Assembly (NCBI RefSeq): GCF_910596095.1
Contig: NC_056552.1
Coordinates: 15,325,111 to 15,389,110, forward strand
Length of the DNA stretch: 64,000 nt
Origin: Thunnus maccoyii
Taxonomy: Eukaryota; Chordata; Actinopteri; Scombriformes; Scombridae
Reading direction: 5' to 3'
The position numbers and the translations under genes are program-made. This document shows, one piece after another, positions 15,164-26,232 of this stretch. Under the pieces are notes generated by a model. It had not been told where the DNA came from, ran no database searches, and worked only from the letters and a program-made list of their open reading frames with translations. How positions within the stretch are numbered: position 1 is the first letter of the stretch; the number at the start of each line of letters is the position of its first letter.

Positions 15164-16246
15164 GCGAACAAACACAGTCAAAACAGATGCTCGTGTGTTT
15201 ATGGAGAAGTTATATGGTAACTTTACAATAAGCTACATAAATTTACCAGAGAACAAAAGAGGAACACATGAGGAACAAATGAGGAAACAACTGCTAATGA
15301 ATATTGGTGAACCCATCATACTGACACTTTCTTGTGCTGAGTGGCACAAAACTAGTAACTAGTAACTCATTGGTTACTAATTACTTAAACATTGGTTACG
15401 TTTTTGTATGTCCCAAGTAAGGTGGTACATAATACTGAGTAGTTACTCTGTAGTCCCTCATTATTTCATCATTATCTTACAATTACTTACCCTTTTTGTG
15501 CCCCCTCAATTAAAGTGGTACATAATACCGAGTAGTATCTCATTACGTCATCATCATTTTAGAGAAAGTGGTCAGTATGATCCATTCACAGATATTCATG
15601 AACTAATCATTACCTACTGGGTAAATAACTTCCAGTCTGATGTTCTCTATTAACTCATCAGTATCTACTATTTCGTCCTCCATTAGGATTATTAGGGAGG
15701 TACTTGTCAATGATTCATCAATTATCAGGTCGTTGCTCATTCATTTCTCAATTAAGTAATTATTAACAAATGATTACTCTGTTAAATTTGATTATGGTAC
15801 TGGCCGTTAACTAATGGTTAACTAGCAGTTAGTTCCCTAGTAACTACGTAAAATTTTGTGTAGCTTATTGTAAAGTGTTATATTAATACGGGTTTAATGT
15901 TAAACACAGCTCGTTGTGTGCCTGCGGGTCAAATAAGCGCTTTTCCGCGTTACAACAAGGAAATGCTCCATATTGCGCATTTAGTACTTTTAAAATTGCT
16001 TCTTTTCTACAATAGGGAGTTACACATTTACTATCATTTTCTGTTTTGTAGCTGGAAACCTGCCAAACTCACCGCCATTAATATCTCAACAGCTGGTTTT
16101 AAAGGCGGTAATGTCTCACTATCGATCTGTCTGTGGTGACAGACGCGTTTCGGTTTCCATGAGTAACACGTTTACTTTAACACGACTAATTGTGAAAGAC
16201 TAGACAGTTTGAGGACCTCACATCCACATGGTTGCTGTTTACTCAC

Positions 16247-16340
16247 CTTTCCAAAGTGTGTAAGTGTGTTTCAGTTTCCTCCGTCTGCGTGTGTGCCAAT
16301 CACTTCCTGGTAGTTAAGGTGAGGGCAGCTCCACGTCAAC
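16247..16340 (-). other. Probable non-coding first exon of the PHETA-like gene
   Basis: On the minus strand a strong donor (GGAAAG followed by GTGAGT) lies with its last exon base at 16247. The matching acceptor would be the CAG just upstream of the ATG at 15070, at about 15083-15085. The exon start is not visible. Confidence 0.4.
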
Positions 16341-16398
16341 AGCTCTGTACACACAACTTCAGCTGTAGGGTAATTAATATGTAAATGTACCTGATAAG

Positions 16399-17305
16399 CA
16401 GTGGTGGAAGAAGTATGGAGATCTTTTATTTGAGTAAAAATGGCAATTTTGTACTCGAGTATTGTATTTAAGTACAATTTTGAGGTACTTGACTTGAGTA
16501 TTTCCATTTTGTGTTACTTTATACTTCCATTCTACTACATTTCAGAGGGAAATATTGTACTTTCTACCCCACTACATTTATTTGACAGCTTTAGTTACTT
16601 TACAGATGAAGATTTGACACAATGGATAATATAACAAGCTTTTAAAATACAACACATTGTTAAAGATGAAACCAGTGGTTTCCAACTTTTTGGCTTTTGA
16701 CATCTTACAAAAAGCAGTGTGTAGTCAGGATCACATTTCAGATGTCTATGAGTTGTTAACAGCTCCACTAAATAGTAATTTTTCCCTCTAAACTTCTCAC
16801 ATGGTTTCATTTCAATAAATGTTCAAATGATCCAATATTTCACCAAAATCAGAGATTAAAGAGTCCAAAAAAAGTCCAAAAACTGAAAACAGATTTGTGT
16901 ATCAGAACTTTGTTTTTTCTTCTTTCCTCTCCCATTAATCATCTCACGACCCCTCAGATTTATCTGGTGACCTTTTGGAGGGGCCTGACCCCTATGTTGG
17001 GAACCACTGGGCTAAGCTAGCTAATTGTATATAAAGTAGTTCGAACTAGCTCCACCTCCAGCAGCTACAACAGTAACATGCTGCTTACACACTGATGCTT
17101 CAGTATTAATAATATAATAATATATCAGTCAGAGGGACCAAACCAATACTTTTACTGCAATACTTTAACTACATCAAGCTGATAATACTTATGTACTTTT
17201 ACTTAAGTAGGATTTTACATGCAGGAGTTTTACCTGTAATGGATTATTTTGACACTGCTGCATCGGTACTTTTACTTAAAGATCTGAGTACTACTTATAC
17301 GACTG
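16399..17305 (+). mobile_element. DNA-transposon-derived repeat with CAGTGGTGGAAGAAGTA end
   Basis: Begins CAGTGGTGGAAGAAGTATGG, then runs of AGTACTTGAGTA-type words (ATTTAAGTACAATTTTGAGG, CTACATTTCAGAGGGAAAT, CCCCACTACATTTATTTGAC). The far end has CTTTTACTTAAGTAGGATTT and GTACTTTTACTTAAAGATCT. This is a very common teleost family with inverted ends. The outermost right end is not preserved, so it is an old, incomplete copy. Confidence 0.7.
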
Positions 17306-17469
17306 AGTACCACAGCATAAAAATACTCCATTGCAACTAGAAATCCTCGATTAAACTATAACTTAGGTAAACATATAAAAGTATTAGTTACTCAATTTAC
17401 TCACAGTACTCATTATGCAAAATGTTCCCACTCAGTTTTATATATATTATACATACTGTATACAGATAA

Positions 17470-17595
17470 ATGGTGCCTGTAAAAAGTATTCACCACTTGT
17501 GAAATTTGTCAGGTTTTGTTGTCTTAAAACATTGAATCAAAGAGGAATTTAATGTGGATTTTTTTTCCACTGATCAACCGAAAAGGCCCCTTAAT
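17470..17595. mobile_element. Tc1-like inverted-repeat fragment
   Basis: The stretch GGTGCCTGTAAAAAGTATTC followed by CAGGTTTTGTTGTCTTAAAA looks like the terminal repeat of a teleost Tc1/mariner-type element. Only one end is visible. Confidence 0.45.
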
Positions 17596-17673
17596 GTCAA
17601 GATGAAGACAGACGAGAGATCTAAATGAATCACAAATATAAAATACATCATCTGTTTTATGTGTAAAATATTG

Positions 17674-17838
17674 ATCTAAAAAGTAACTATAGCTGTGAAA
17701 TGAATGTAGTGGAGTAAAAAGTACATCATTTTCCTCTGAAATGTAGTAGAGTGGAAGTATAAAGTAGCATAAAATGGAAATAAGTAAGTGCCTCAAACTA
17801 TACTTAAGTACAGTACTTGAGTAAATGTACATGCTTAT
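17674..17838 (-). mobile_element. Second, inverted fragment of the CAGTGGTGGAAG family
   Basis: Reverse-orientation match to the 5' part of the element at 16399: TTTCCTCTGAAATGTAGTAG, AGTATAAAGTAGCATAAAAT, and TACTTAAGTACAGTACTTGA near its end. With the first copy it forms a loose inverted pair about 1 kb apart. Confidence 0.6.
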
Positions 17839-18952
17839 CAGTGTTAGCTTGTTTTTCGTTGACTGATTGAACAGTTTCAATACACTAAATACTAATGGTA
17901 AAATCTAAAAATAGTATATAAATTATGTTTCTCATACATAAATCTTTTCAAATATACCACTGACTTTGCCCAAAATGACTATATCTTCTATTGTGGTGAT
18001 TTACATTAGAATGAAATTCAACTAGGTTATCATGCTTGTCACAATAACTCACTATCCCTACTAAAAATCGTATTTTGTTCCCAACCCAATTTCAGTGAAA
18101 ACAGGCCTTTTGCACAGCAGACATCTTGACTTGTCATAGCAATAAAAACACAGATGTCACTAATACTTTTAACAGTGGCTCTGTTGTACTAGCTACTACA
18201 GCATACACAGTACCAGGACCCTGAAACTTAAGCAGCCCTCTTTTTTTTTTTACACCTGTGCTTTTCCTACTGTGACATGTCAAAATGTCTTCCATGTATT
18301 ACTCCCATGAATAGAAGCACTCATGGTTTCTCAGAGGATACCATGTGAACTACTGTCTCAGTAAAAATATTGTTGACATGCAGTTTTTTGGCTGCGGATG
18401 TGTTTAAGTGTACTGCAGTCTGTAGATGTGTGTTGGTCACTCTGTGAAAATCCTTAGCATGTTGTGTGTTAAGTCAAGCATCTCTTGAGTGCATGTGTTA
18501 ATAACTTACACATTCTAGCTGTATAATATTACTAAACCCAAGTAAGTCGTGGGGTAAAGATCACACGCAGCGACAGGAGGTGTAAGAGGATGCTTGTCTT
18601 TGATTCCTGTCTAATTAATTAAGAGATGAGACAAAACACCTGTGACAACTTCAACAAAGCTTAACGGGATGTTAACAGGTCTGCTGAAGAACAGTTTGCT
18701 TGAAAAGCCACTCACTCAAGTCATTTGTGTTGATAATAAATTAGATTTATTGCTTTTGTGCCACAAAATATCTTAAAATGCTGCAATAAATACATCCAGC
18801 ATAAAGCAAGTTTCAGTCATTCACAAAAATTCTGCAATTTTAATGACAATCATGCTATTGAGATTTCAGAAATGAGTTTCAATCATTGTCTTTAGCAGTC
18901 ACTTATTTACAAGAGGTGAAACACACAGTCACAGTACACCGGCTACTGTAAA

Positions 18953-19912
18953 GTAGAGATGCACCAATATGGCTTTTTAAAGCGGATGTCAATATCCAAT
19001 ATTTACTCTTCCATATTGTTGATACATAACTGTATTACACACTGTATTACATTAGTATTACACTGGTTCAGGTACTTGTGAGAGGCTCAGATATTCTGAA
19101 TTTTAGTCCCAAATAAAGTATGAGTCAAGCTCCAAAATGCTTTCCCACAATTCAACTCAATTGCTTATTTTTTTAGACTCTGTGGCAGAGAAACCTCCAT
19201 ATCTCTAATCCTAAAGGTGCAGTTACATGACGTTTCCGTTCTTTGAAAGTTCCCCACAAAGGATGTGATGTCACCTCTGTGATGCAGGTAATAAATAAAT
19301 ATTGATAGGAGTGATCGGAAACAGCAGTGTGTGGGAGTGACGCAACAGTTTGTAGTCTGGTAGTGTAATAATTTACTAAAATTGGTGATGAATCATACAA
19401 GAATAATAACTTCTAAATTTCCAAACATAGCACAGCAGAGTTTCTATTGGCTGAAAGAGCACATCCGCCGTGTCAAAGTTGAACAAAGGTGAACTCTGAC
19501 CTGCGAACCCACTGAAGCCTGCTGGACACCGCACCAATACAGGAAACAGACGTTTGAAGTTGTCCATCGGATGGCCTTCACTTGAAGTTAATGGGGAATG
19601 GAGCAAATGTCATGTGACCGCACCTTAAGCTGAGATAGCCATGTCGTGTGATGTCATTTGAAAGCTCCGCCAGATCCACAGAAGACATTGTACAACTGTT
19701 TTCAAGGCTGAGTGTTGCTTCTGTGACTAGTAAGATGATTTTTCTTTCAAAAGCTAAGCATATGGTCCTCTAACTCTTTGGCTAATTTAACTGTTCTATT
19801 AAGTGAAATTACACAAATCCCACAATAAGCCGAAATCCTGTCAGCAAAAATAATACTGAAAAGATACCATTCTGATACTGACAGTATGACTTTGTATCAG
19901 TGCATCTCTATC
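18953..19912. mobile_element. Old non-autonomous DNA transposon with GAGATGCAC ends
   Basis: The left end reads GTAGAGATGCACCAATATGG. The right end, read backward, gives ATAGAGATGCACTGATACAA. These inverted ends bound about 960 bp. No transposase is seen inside; the short open stretches within match no family I know. No clear target-site duplication remains. Confidence 0.55.
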
Positions 19913-20180
19913 TGCACAGCGCTAGCCTATTTGGTAAGAGATAACCTACTACAGTTTTATTATGGTTGCAAGGGCAAAAGGACAAGCATGATTAGCACAC
20001 AAACAGAATAATAAGAAACTCCTTGTAACAATTCTCGATGAGTTACAAGAGACCAGCCTCTCAATATATTCTGTAGCTTATAACTTAAATACCCTGCAAC
20101 TACTTTTTAAACTTCACAGTGTCATCACAACCTCAGTGTGCTGATTTGACTTATTTGCACTGAGTCTACTATAGTGATCA

Positions 20181-21421
20181 CTACTGCTGCTCCCTCCAAA
20201 CCTGCTGCAACTGTAGCGTCTCTCCGATGTGGACCTTCTGGTGTCTTTTCAGATTCTCCCCCCGACTGAAATTCTTTCCACATTGGTTGCAGTAGTACGG
20301 TTTTTCCCCTGTGTGGACCCTCTTATGTTTTTTCAGATCTCCAGCCTGACTGAAACGCCTCCCGCACTGTACGCAGCCGTACGGCTTTTCTCCCGTGTGA
20401 CATCGCTGGTGGATTCTCAAGTTCCCGACCCTGCTGAATGTCTTTCCACACACAAGACACAAGTGTGAGTCCTCTCTCCTGAAGTGCTCCATCCTGATTT
20501 TTCTCCCATCGAAAGCAGTCCTGTTGGTTTTGGCAAAGCCATGCCTCCTAGACATGGTGTGATTTGAGCGGACAAAGACAAGTTCGTAAGGTTCAGCACT
20601 AACTTGCGGTTTATGGCTTCCAGCAGAGTTGTGACGAGAGGAGTTGCAGCTTAAATCAACACAGCCACTATAATGTTCTTGTAGAGATGGTGGTTCTGAT
20701 GTTGTACAGTCTGTTGGCTCTGTTTCTCTTTTGACAACAGCCAGATTTACCCCAAGCGGGGAGCTAGAGTGAGAGGTGCACACATTATTTGCACCCTGAG
20801 ATGTGTGGACAGTCATTGCTTCCTCAGTAATGTGCACCTCCTCTTTTGGTTGTTCTTTGCAATGTTCTGCTGATGTGTGTGCCAAGTTGCACTCAGCTTG
20901 TGATTCAGTGTTAATGTAGCTCTCCTGTTCTTCAGATTTCTGCGTCACATCATGGTCAGGGTTGTGGTCGCTCATATGTTTTTGCTCTGTGAGAGAAAGC
21001 TCTGAGTTCTGCTGCAGAGAGAGGCCAAAATCCTGCTCTTGATCCTCTTCTTTTTCTTCAGGCAATTGACCACATGAAGGTAGAGCTGCTGTGAAATTAA
21101 GACCAAAAGCAATGAGTCTTATACCTCTATTTAGTAAATAATTATAAATTACCGTAAACACTTCAACCAGTATGGGACAGTCACATCATATGTCATGATA
21201 AATGCCCCAAGATAATAACACTTGTACCCACGTGTGCTCTCTCTTGATATCTTATCCTGGAGCTCCTGCAGTCTCCTCTTCAGACTCTCATTCTCTCTCT
21301 GTGTTCTGGCAGTTTTCTCCTGGTACTCTGACACCGTCTCCTTCACCATCTCCAGAACCTCCTGCACCGCCTCAGTCAGAAGCTTGGCCACACGGGTATT
21401 CAGACGTTCAAGTTTAGACAT
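20181..21421 (-). CDS. Three-finger C2H2 zinc-finger protein A (fish-type coiled-coil N-terminus)
   Basis: A likely nuclear DNA-binding protein. Coding exons: 21421-21232 (190 nt) and 21088-20181; total 365 aa; the junction is phase 1. Exon 1 encodes a 63-residue helical, heptad-rich segment ([20 protein letters not shown] ... [20 protein letters not shown]) of a type common at the start of fish C2H2 genes. A long acidic, Ser/Thr/Glu-rich linker follows. Three C2H2 fingers lie at about residues 279-357: [42 protein letters not shown] and [21 protein letters not shown], joined by TGEKPY linkers. After the last finger the frame runs [15 protein letters not shown] to a stop, as if further fingers had once followed. 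No mammalian orthologue is recognised. It is a paralogue of protein B at 26233. Confidence 0.88.
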
Positions 21422-21520
21422 CCTGAAATGAAACTCATGGTAAGAAATGACTGTGGACTGCTCATGTATAACCCTCTGCCAAAGTAGTCGTAGTGTTTAC
21501 ATCTGTCAGTGCATATATAC

Positions 21521-21625
21521 AAATGTCTGTGAAGATTCTCAGTCATCTAGGTCATGGTTATCCAAGAAGGGTTGAATCGAGGGCAAGTCCAGTTGTCCTC
21601 GATTCAACCCTCCTTGGATACATAT
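21521..21625. mobile_element. Foldback (snap-back) element remnant with a 24-bp stem
   Basis: Positions 21559-21582 pair with 21597-21620 with a single mismatch, leaving a loop of about 14 nt. The left arm extends outward (GTCTGTGAAGATTCTCAGTC) while the right arm is cut short. The words are those of a foldback family I remember from other fish genomes, so a microRNA is less likely. Confidence 0.55.
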
Positions 21626-22218
21626 CTGCAGTACAGTAAATCAATAACAGGAATTATCTGGTAATATCTGATTACTTTGCTGTGTGATTATATAATAACA
21701 ATATATTTTGATATCATTCACCCAAAGGATAAAGGCCATTTTGATAGCTTGAAAAATAATTTTGATGGAGGAACAACAAATGAAAATGATGATTGTCTGG
21801 ACAAAGACAATAAAGCAATAACATTTGAAAAGAATGATTTTCTCCAAAAAACAAAAAGTTTGAAAACCTGTGATGTTATGCTGTCTACTTGTCAGCTGTT
21901 CCCTTACATCGCATGAAACTGGTTTATGTATTCATCCCATCTTAGCCCGAATGTTTTAAAAAACTTAACATAGATACTGGTTTTATATTTTACAAGTCAT
22001 GGACACACCAAGCTGTCATTTTAACAGTTTATCTGCAATGTGACAGTACATTAATCACAGTGAAATATCTTCTACGTTCAAACCCCAGTCAGCATTCCCA
22101 CTGTAATGTAATGTTATATTCAACATTAATTTCAAATAAAACATATTTAAAACACATCCTTAATCCCCACAGTTAAAGCAGTGTCAGTTATAAGCATGTT
22201 TTGTGCTGCAGTACCTGC

Positions 22219-22420
22219 AAACTGGTCGGGAAGTAAGCGGCTTCACTGTAACGTGGCTAGCTAACGTTAGCCAAAAGCTACGTTAACTATCTCCGTACGT
22301 TATCGTTTTTCCTTTAAACATCTCCGAGGTCCAACAAACCTGCCGTGCGGTTACTGTGTCAGCAAAATGTTTATTATCTGTAAATTTTGAGGAAACCTAA
22401 CTTGTACATACAACCAAAAC
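22219..22420 (-). promoter_or_regulatory. Probable non-coding first exon and promoter of zinc-finger gene A
   Basis: On the minus strand a donor (CAGTTTGCAG then GTACTGCAGC) lies near 22219-22210, and the acceptor TTTCATTTCAG stands one base before the ATG at 21421. The region upstream is richer in CpG than its surroundings. The start site is not resolved. Confidence 0.4.
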
Positions 22421-22564
22421 ATTTGAAAAAACAAAATCGTCACAAAGCGTAAATGATAATGCAACATAGCAACTGGCAACCGGAAACAGAATCTGATTCA
22501 CTTCCGCTGTGAAATGGTTTTCACAATAAAAGCCCCGGTTTATTGCATCTATTAATATTTTTAA

Positions 22565-22650
22565 TATAATGAATTAATACATTAATAAATAAATTATGAA
22601 TAAATTAATACATTAATAAACAAATTATGAATAAATTAATAAATTTGGCT
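22565..22650. repeat. AT-rich tandem repeat, about 31-bp unit
   Basis: The word ATTAATACATTAATAA recurs at 22573 and 22604 with the surrounding unit (AAATTATGAATAA) repeated two to three times, upstream of the promoter of zinc-finger gene A. Confidence 0.7.
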
Positions 22651-23608
22651 TAACTATTAATAAATTAAGTTTTTAGTTTTTACAGTCTATGTTAATAACA
22701 AACAATAATGCCTTTAATTTGTACTGCACTTTTTTATTCACAGTGAATCTCAAAGTGCAACAGCGTTAAAAACATAAAGAAAATAACAAGAGTTCAGATG
22801 AAAAAGCCTTCATGAATAAAAAGATTTGCAGATGATTTTAAAATGTTAATGATTATTTTTTTAATTTGACATCTGATCTCGAGCAGTTTACTACATCTCC
22901 TCTTCTGTTGCATAAAATCATATTTAAATTTTTGTGTGTGTATATAAGATAAGATAAGATATACTTTAATGTTAGGGAATTTTCTTGGGCTCACCATTAC
23001 TGCATCATAGAACATGTCTCTCCCAAACATACCTACTTTCATACCTTACATCATTCATACAAAACAAAACAAACAAAATCACAATAGGACCAATGACATC
23101 AAAAGAAAAACAAACAACAACAACAAAAAAATCCACTACACCTTATAAAACTAATTTTCTTTCTTTATCAAATTGGATTGGTTTTAAACATTTCAATGAT
23201 TGGTTGTAACACTGCCTTTGTGTGCAGCTGCTGAGCCCTACATTCTTTGTTCTGCTTACCATCCAGTCTGAATCTAGCCAATAAATATATAGCCAATAAA
23301 ATGTTATGAGATCAAATTGATTTATTCATGTAGCCAAGTCAAAACAACACAGCACAAAAAGTAGTGATGAGCAAACTAAAATGGCTTGTAAAATATGTAT
23401 ATATTTTTCAAAATGTAACTGTAACATGGTGACGTCTGTTACATATTAATATAAAGTTGGATAATTTACTTCTGTGGCATTTGCTTGTAAGAAACCCAAA
23501 GTGCATGCTTGTACCTTACACATGCACATGAAGAATCACTGATGTACAGAAATGCACATACAAAGATTAAGTTAAATTAAAAGTAAGATATGTATATGCA
23601 ACATTAAT

Positions 23609-24181
23609 TTACAGGAGTACACATGGTTTCTTGCTGGCGGTTGAATGACTGATGGAAGCACGCACAGCCTCATCAAACACCTCATCTAGTCCATCCTGGT
23701 TGATCGAAGCACACTCAAGATATTTAACAGCCTTTATCTGTCTGGCCATGGTTGTCCCCTGCTGCTGAGTGACTGTGGTCTGATTCTGCTCCCTCAGTTT
23801 TTCCAGGACCTCCTGATCATCACGCAGGTCACTCTTAGTTCCCAGAAGGAGAATAGGCACATTAGGGCAAAGGTGTTTAACCTCTGGGTGCCACTTGTGC
23901 TTGACATTCTCGTAGGATGATGGGCTAGCAATGGAGAAGCAGATGATGATGACATTGACTTGATTGTAGCAGAGGGGGCGTAAACGGTCATATTCTGCCC
24001 TGCCAGCGGTGTCCCAAAGGTTAAGGTCGACAGTCTGGCCGTCTACGCTGACCTGGGTACTGTATTTGTCAGAGAAACCTGGTATGTAGTCCTTGGGAAA
24101 GATCTTCTTGATGTAGGTGAAGAGCAGATACGTCTTTCCTACCGCACTGTCACCCACCATCACACACTTCACGCTCTGCAT
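23609..24181 (-). CDS. Atypical RhoG-like small GTPase
   Basis: Rho-family GTP-binding protein, closest to RhoG by its body ([38 protein letters not shown]); 190 aa, coded in one exon after a 5' UTR intron, as RHOG is. The start is M of [11 protein letters not shown], which equals the RhoG start; the upstream open frame is intronic. The C-terminus is a CAAX box (CVLL) after a short lysine pair, predicting geranylgeranylation and membrane attachment. Three near-invariant positions are changed: Gly12 to Ser (GDSAVGKT), Thr35 to Gly (YIPGFSDKY) and Gln61 to Arg (DTAGRAEY). The G5 motif is CAS instead of CSA. Thr17, Lys16, Phe28, Asp57 and TKSD (116-118) are kept. GTP hydrolysis is thus probably impaired, as in Rnd proteins, which also have Ser12. 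The frame is intact, so it is likely functional. Confidence 0.88.
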   Translation of the reverse strand: MQSVKCVMVGDSAVGKTYLLFTYIKKIFPKDYIPGFSDKYSTQVSVDGQTVDLNLWDTAGRAEYDRLRPLCYNQVNVIIICFSIASPSSYENVKHKWHPEVKHLCPNVPILLLGTKSDLRDDQEVLEKLREQNQTTVTQQQGTTMARQIKAVKYLECASINQDGLDEVFDEAVRASISHSTASKKPCVLL

Positions 24182-24520
24182 TGTTATGTCTTCGCTTCTA
24201 GAAATTCCTGAAATACAAGCAAAAAAACTATAAGTAACCATGACACTGATGTTTTGGATGCAGTGGATTTTGTTCTTGCTTTTTAACATCAGACCCCATT
24301 TCACAGCACATTACAAACTGTATATACTGTGTACTCTATATCCATTCAAGATAATGGTTTGACACTTATCAGTTTTTTCAGACTCAAATAAAAAAAAATC
24401 TAAACTGAATTTAAAAAATAGGCAGATGAAGATTCTATTTCCTCTCAAAACATACTGTATATTCAGCAAATAATGGAAACAGACATCAATAAATGAATAA
24501 ATGGAAAAATTCTAACTTAC

Positions 24521-24600
24521 CTCTCAGGTCTGTTATATTTCAATCTCATGATGGTGTGCCTTAGCTGACATACTGTTTAAATGAGATACAAGACTAAAAC
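24521..24600 (-). other. Probable non-coding first exon of the RhoG-like gene
   Basis: On the minus strand a strong donor (CTGAGAG then GTAAGT) ends an exon at 24521. The matching acceptor (TGTATTTCAG then GAATTTCTAG) lies about 30 nt before the ATG at 24181. The exon start is not resolved. Confidence 0.45.
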
Positions 24601-24609
24601 ACACAGGTA

Positions 24610-26232
24610 TGTAGGTGGTGCTTTGGAGACTGCATCAAGTTTTAACAAGTCACAGCCGGTCGGGAAGGAAAGGGAAGTAGATGTCCAGAATTGGGAAACA
24701 CAGAACTCTCAAAATGTCGCAAGAGACGTTTTGTCATCCTTTCTAAGTGATGTAATGAGGTGCTGCAATGTTATTCAACTTGTCTGACAAGGCTGGGAGC
24801 AGTTATTGCTCAAAGATGGTGGAGTGATAATCTCATATCTCTAGTTCTTCACTCTAATGTGATATCTTATACACTAGTTATGTAACCCAATATTGAGGGA
24901 TGGTGGTAGTTTTAAAACATACGTTGACTGCCCACAGGGAGGCACTGTACTAGCAGGTCAAAAATAGAAAACTGTTAACTATACTACTGCACACCACTGC
25001 TGCAATTTTGCAGTTTCAAAGGCCAATCTAATCTTGGGAGTTGAGTTCTCATTAAACCAGAGGGGGAATTTCACATCTTGTCAAGCTACCAATTTAGACC
25101 TGCATTTTTGTACAGGATCTATTTATTATATATGTCCAGTGTTTCTTCCCGACTACAGCTGGCCTCATCAACAAGAGTCCCGCTGACACAGAATCTGTCC
25201 CGTCCACTGACACTACATGTTACATTCATGGAAAATCTTGTTATTCATTATTTTTTCTCTTGCTTTGTATAAGTACTTGTATTTTCTCTTAACTTATATT
25301 AATATACTTATAATTAATATGTTTGTATATTCTGATTGTATTGCACTACAACCACAAGGCAAAGTTCTTGTATGTGCAAACCTACTTGGCAATAAACCTG
25401 TTTCTGATTTGAAATAGTAAATATTTATTGTAATAATGTTTACACATTCTATGCGGATGTGGTTGCCTGCTACTCTACCGATCAATAAACCACATAAGCA
25501 GAATTGACTGTTAATTACGCTGCCACCTGACATGTCGGACCAGACCAAACATTACAGATGCTTCTTAAAGTCATTTCATCACCAACAACCAATTTTTCCT
25601 GAGACAAATCAACTGTGAGATCACAGCAGGACAATTAGCATAGCACCTTTCAATCCACTTTCAATGCTGTGAAGTTCTACCCAGCAAGCCACAACTTTGC
25701 TGACTTTCTGACAACACAATAATTGGTTTTGCTTTGGGGAATCAACTTATATAGGATCAATATAAAGTAATCTTACAGGCAAAGAAGAACAATTTACCAT
25801 AAAGAAGTACCAAATACATTTATTCAATTTGTAAATTTGCATGTGCAGGTCCACACTAGATGCGTAACACAGTAACCACAATCTCAAAACAACTGACAGG
25901 CAACAGTAAGGCTGGAACAGATTGTGCGTCAGATTGCACTTGACACTTGAAAGCTGACATGTGCTCTACTCTAAGCTTCCTGTTGTGATGAAAAGAAGGC
26001 ACATTTACTTTTCCATGTGACACTCTTACAGATACATCATTTTCTGGACAGGATTGCAATATGCTCAACTGACGCTCACAGAGGATAACTTGACATCGAA
26101 TTTTGAGAATCCAACACTTTCAGTTTGTAGCTTGCAGACAGGCAGCCTTTTCCAGTGTTCATCCCTTAATATAAATAACACGATACGTAATGAAAAATTC
26201 TGGATACATCAGCTGCCGAAAACACAGCTGCC
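24610..26232. other. Intergenic space between the RhoG-like gene and zinc-finger gene B
   Basis: No gene seen. A LINE-like 3' tail lies at about 25080-25415. The right part, from about 25860, may be the 3' UTR of zinc-finger gene B. Confidence 0.45.
25090..25415 (+). mobile_element. Non-LTR retrotransposon 3' end (fragment)
   Basis: Ends with TTGTATTGCACTACAACCAC, then CTTGTATGTGCAAACCTA and GGCAATAAACCTGTTTCTGA, wording typical of the 3' ends of teleost LINEs. No reverse-transcriptase frame is preserved. Confidence 0.5.

Noticed and set aside
16399-19912. Repeat-dense block considered as a possible retrovirus-like or Polinton fossil.
   Set aside because: No long direct terminal repeats, no gag/pol/integrase or capsid resemblance; the pieces match short non-coding DNA transposons instead.
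20229-20468. Plus-strand open frame opposite the zinc fingers of gene A (and a similar one at 26272-26514).
   Set aside because: C2H2 finger repeats leave the opposite strand open as a side effect of their codon pattern.
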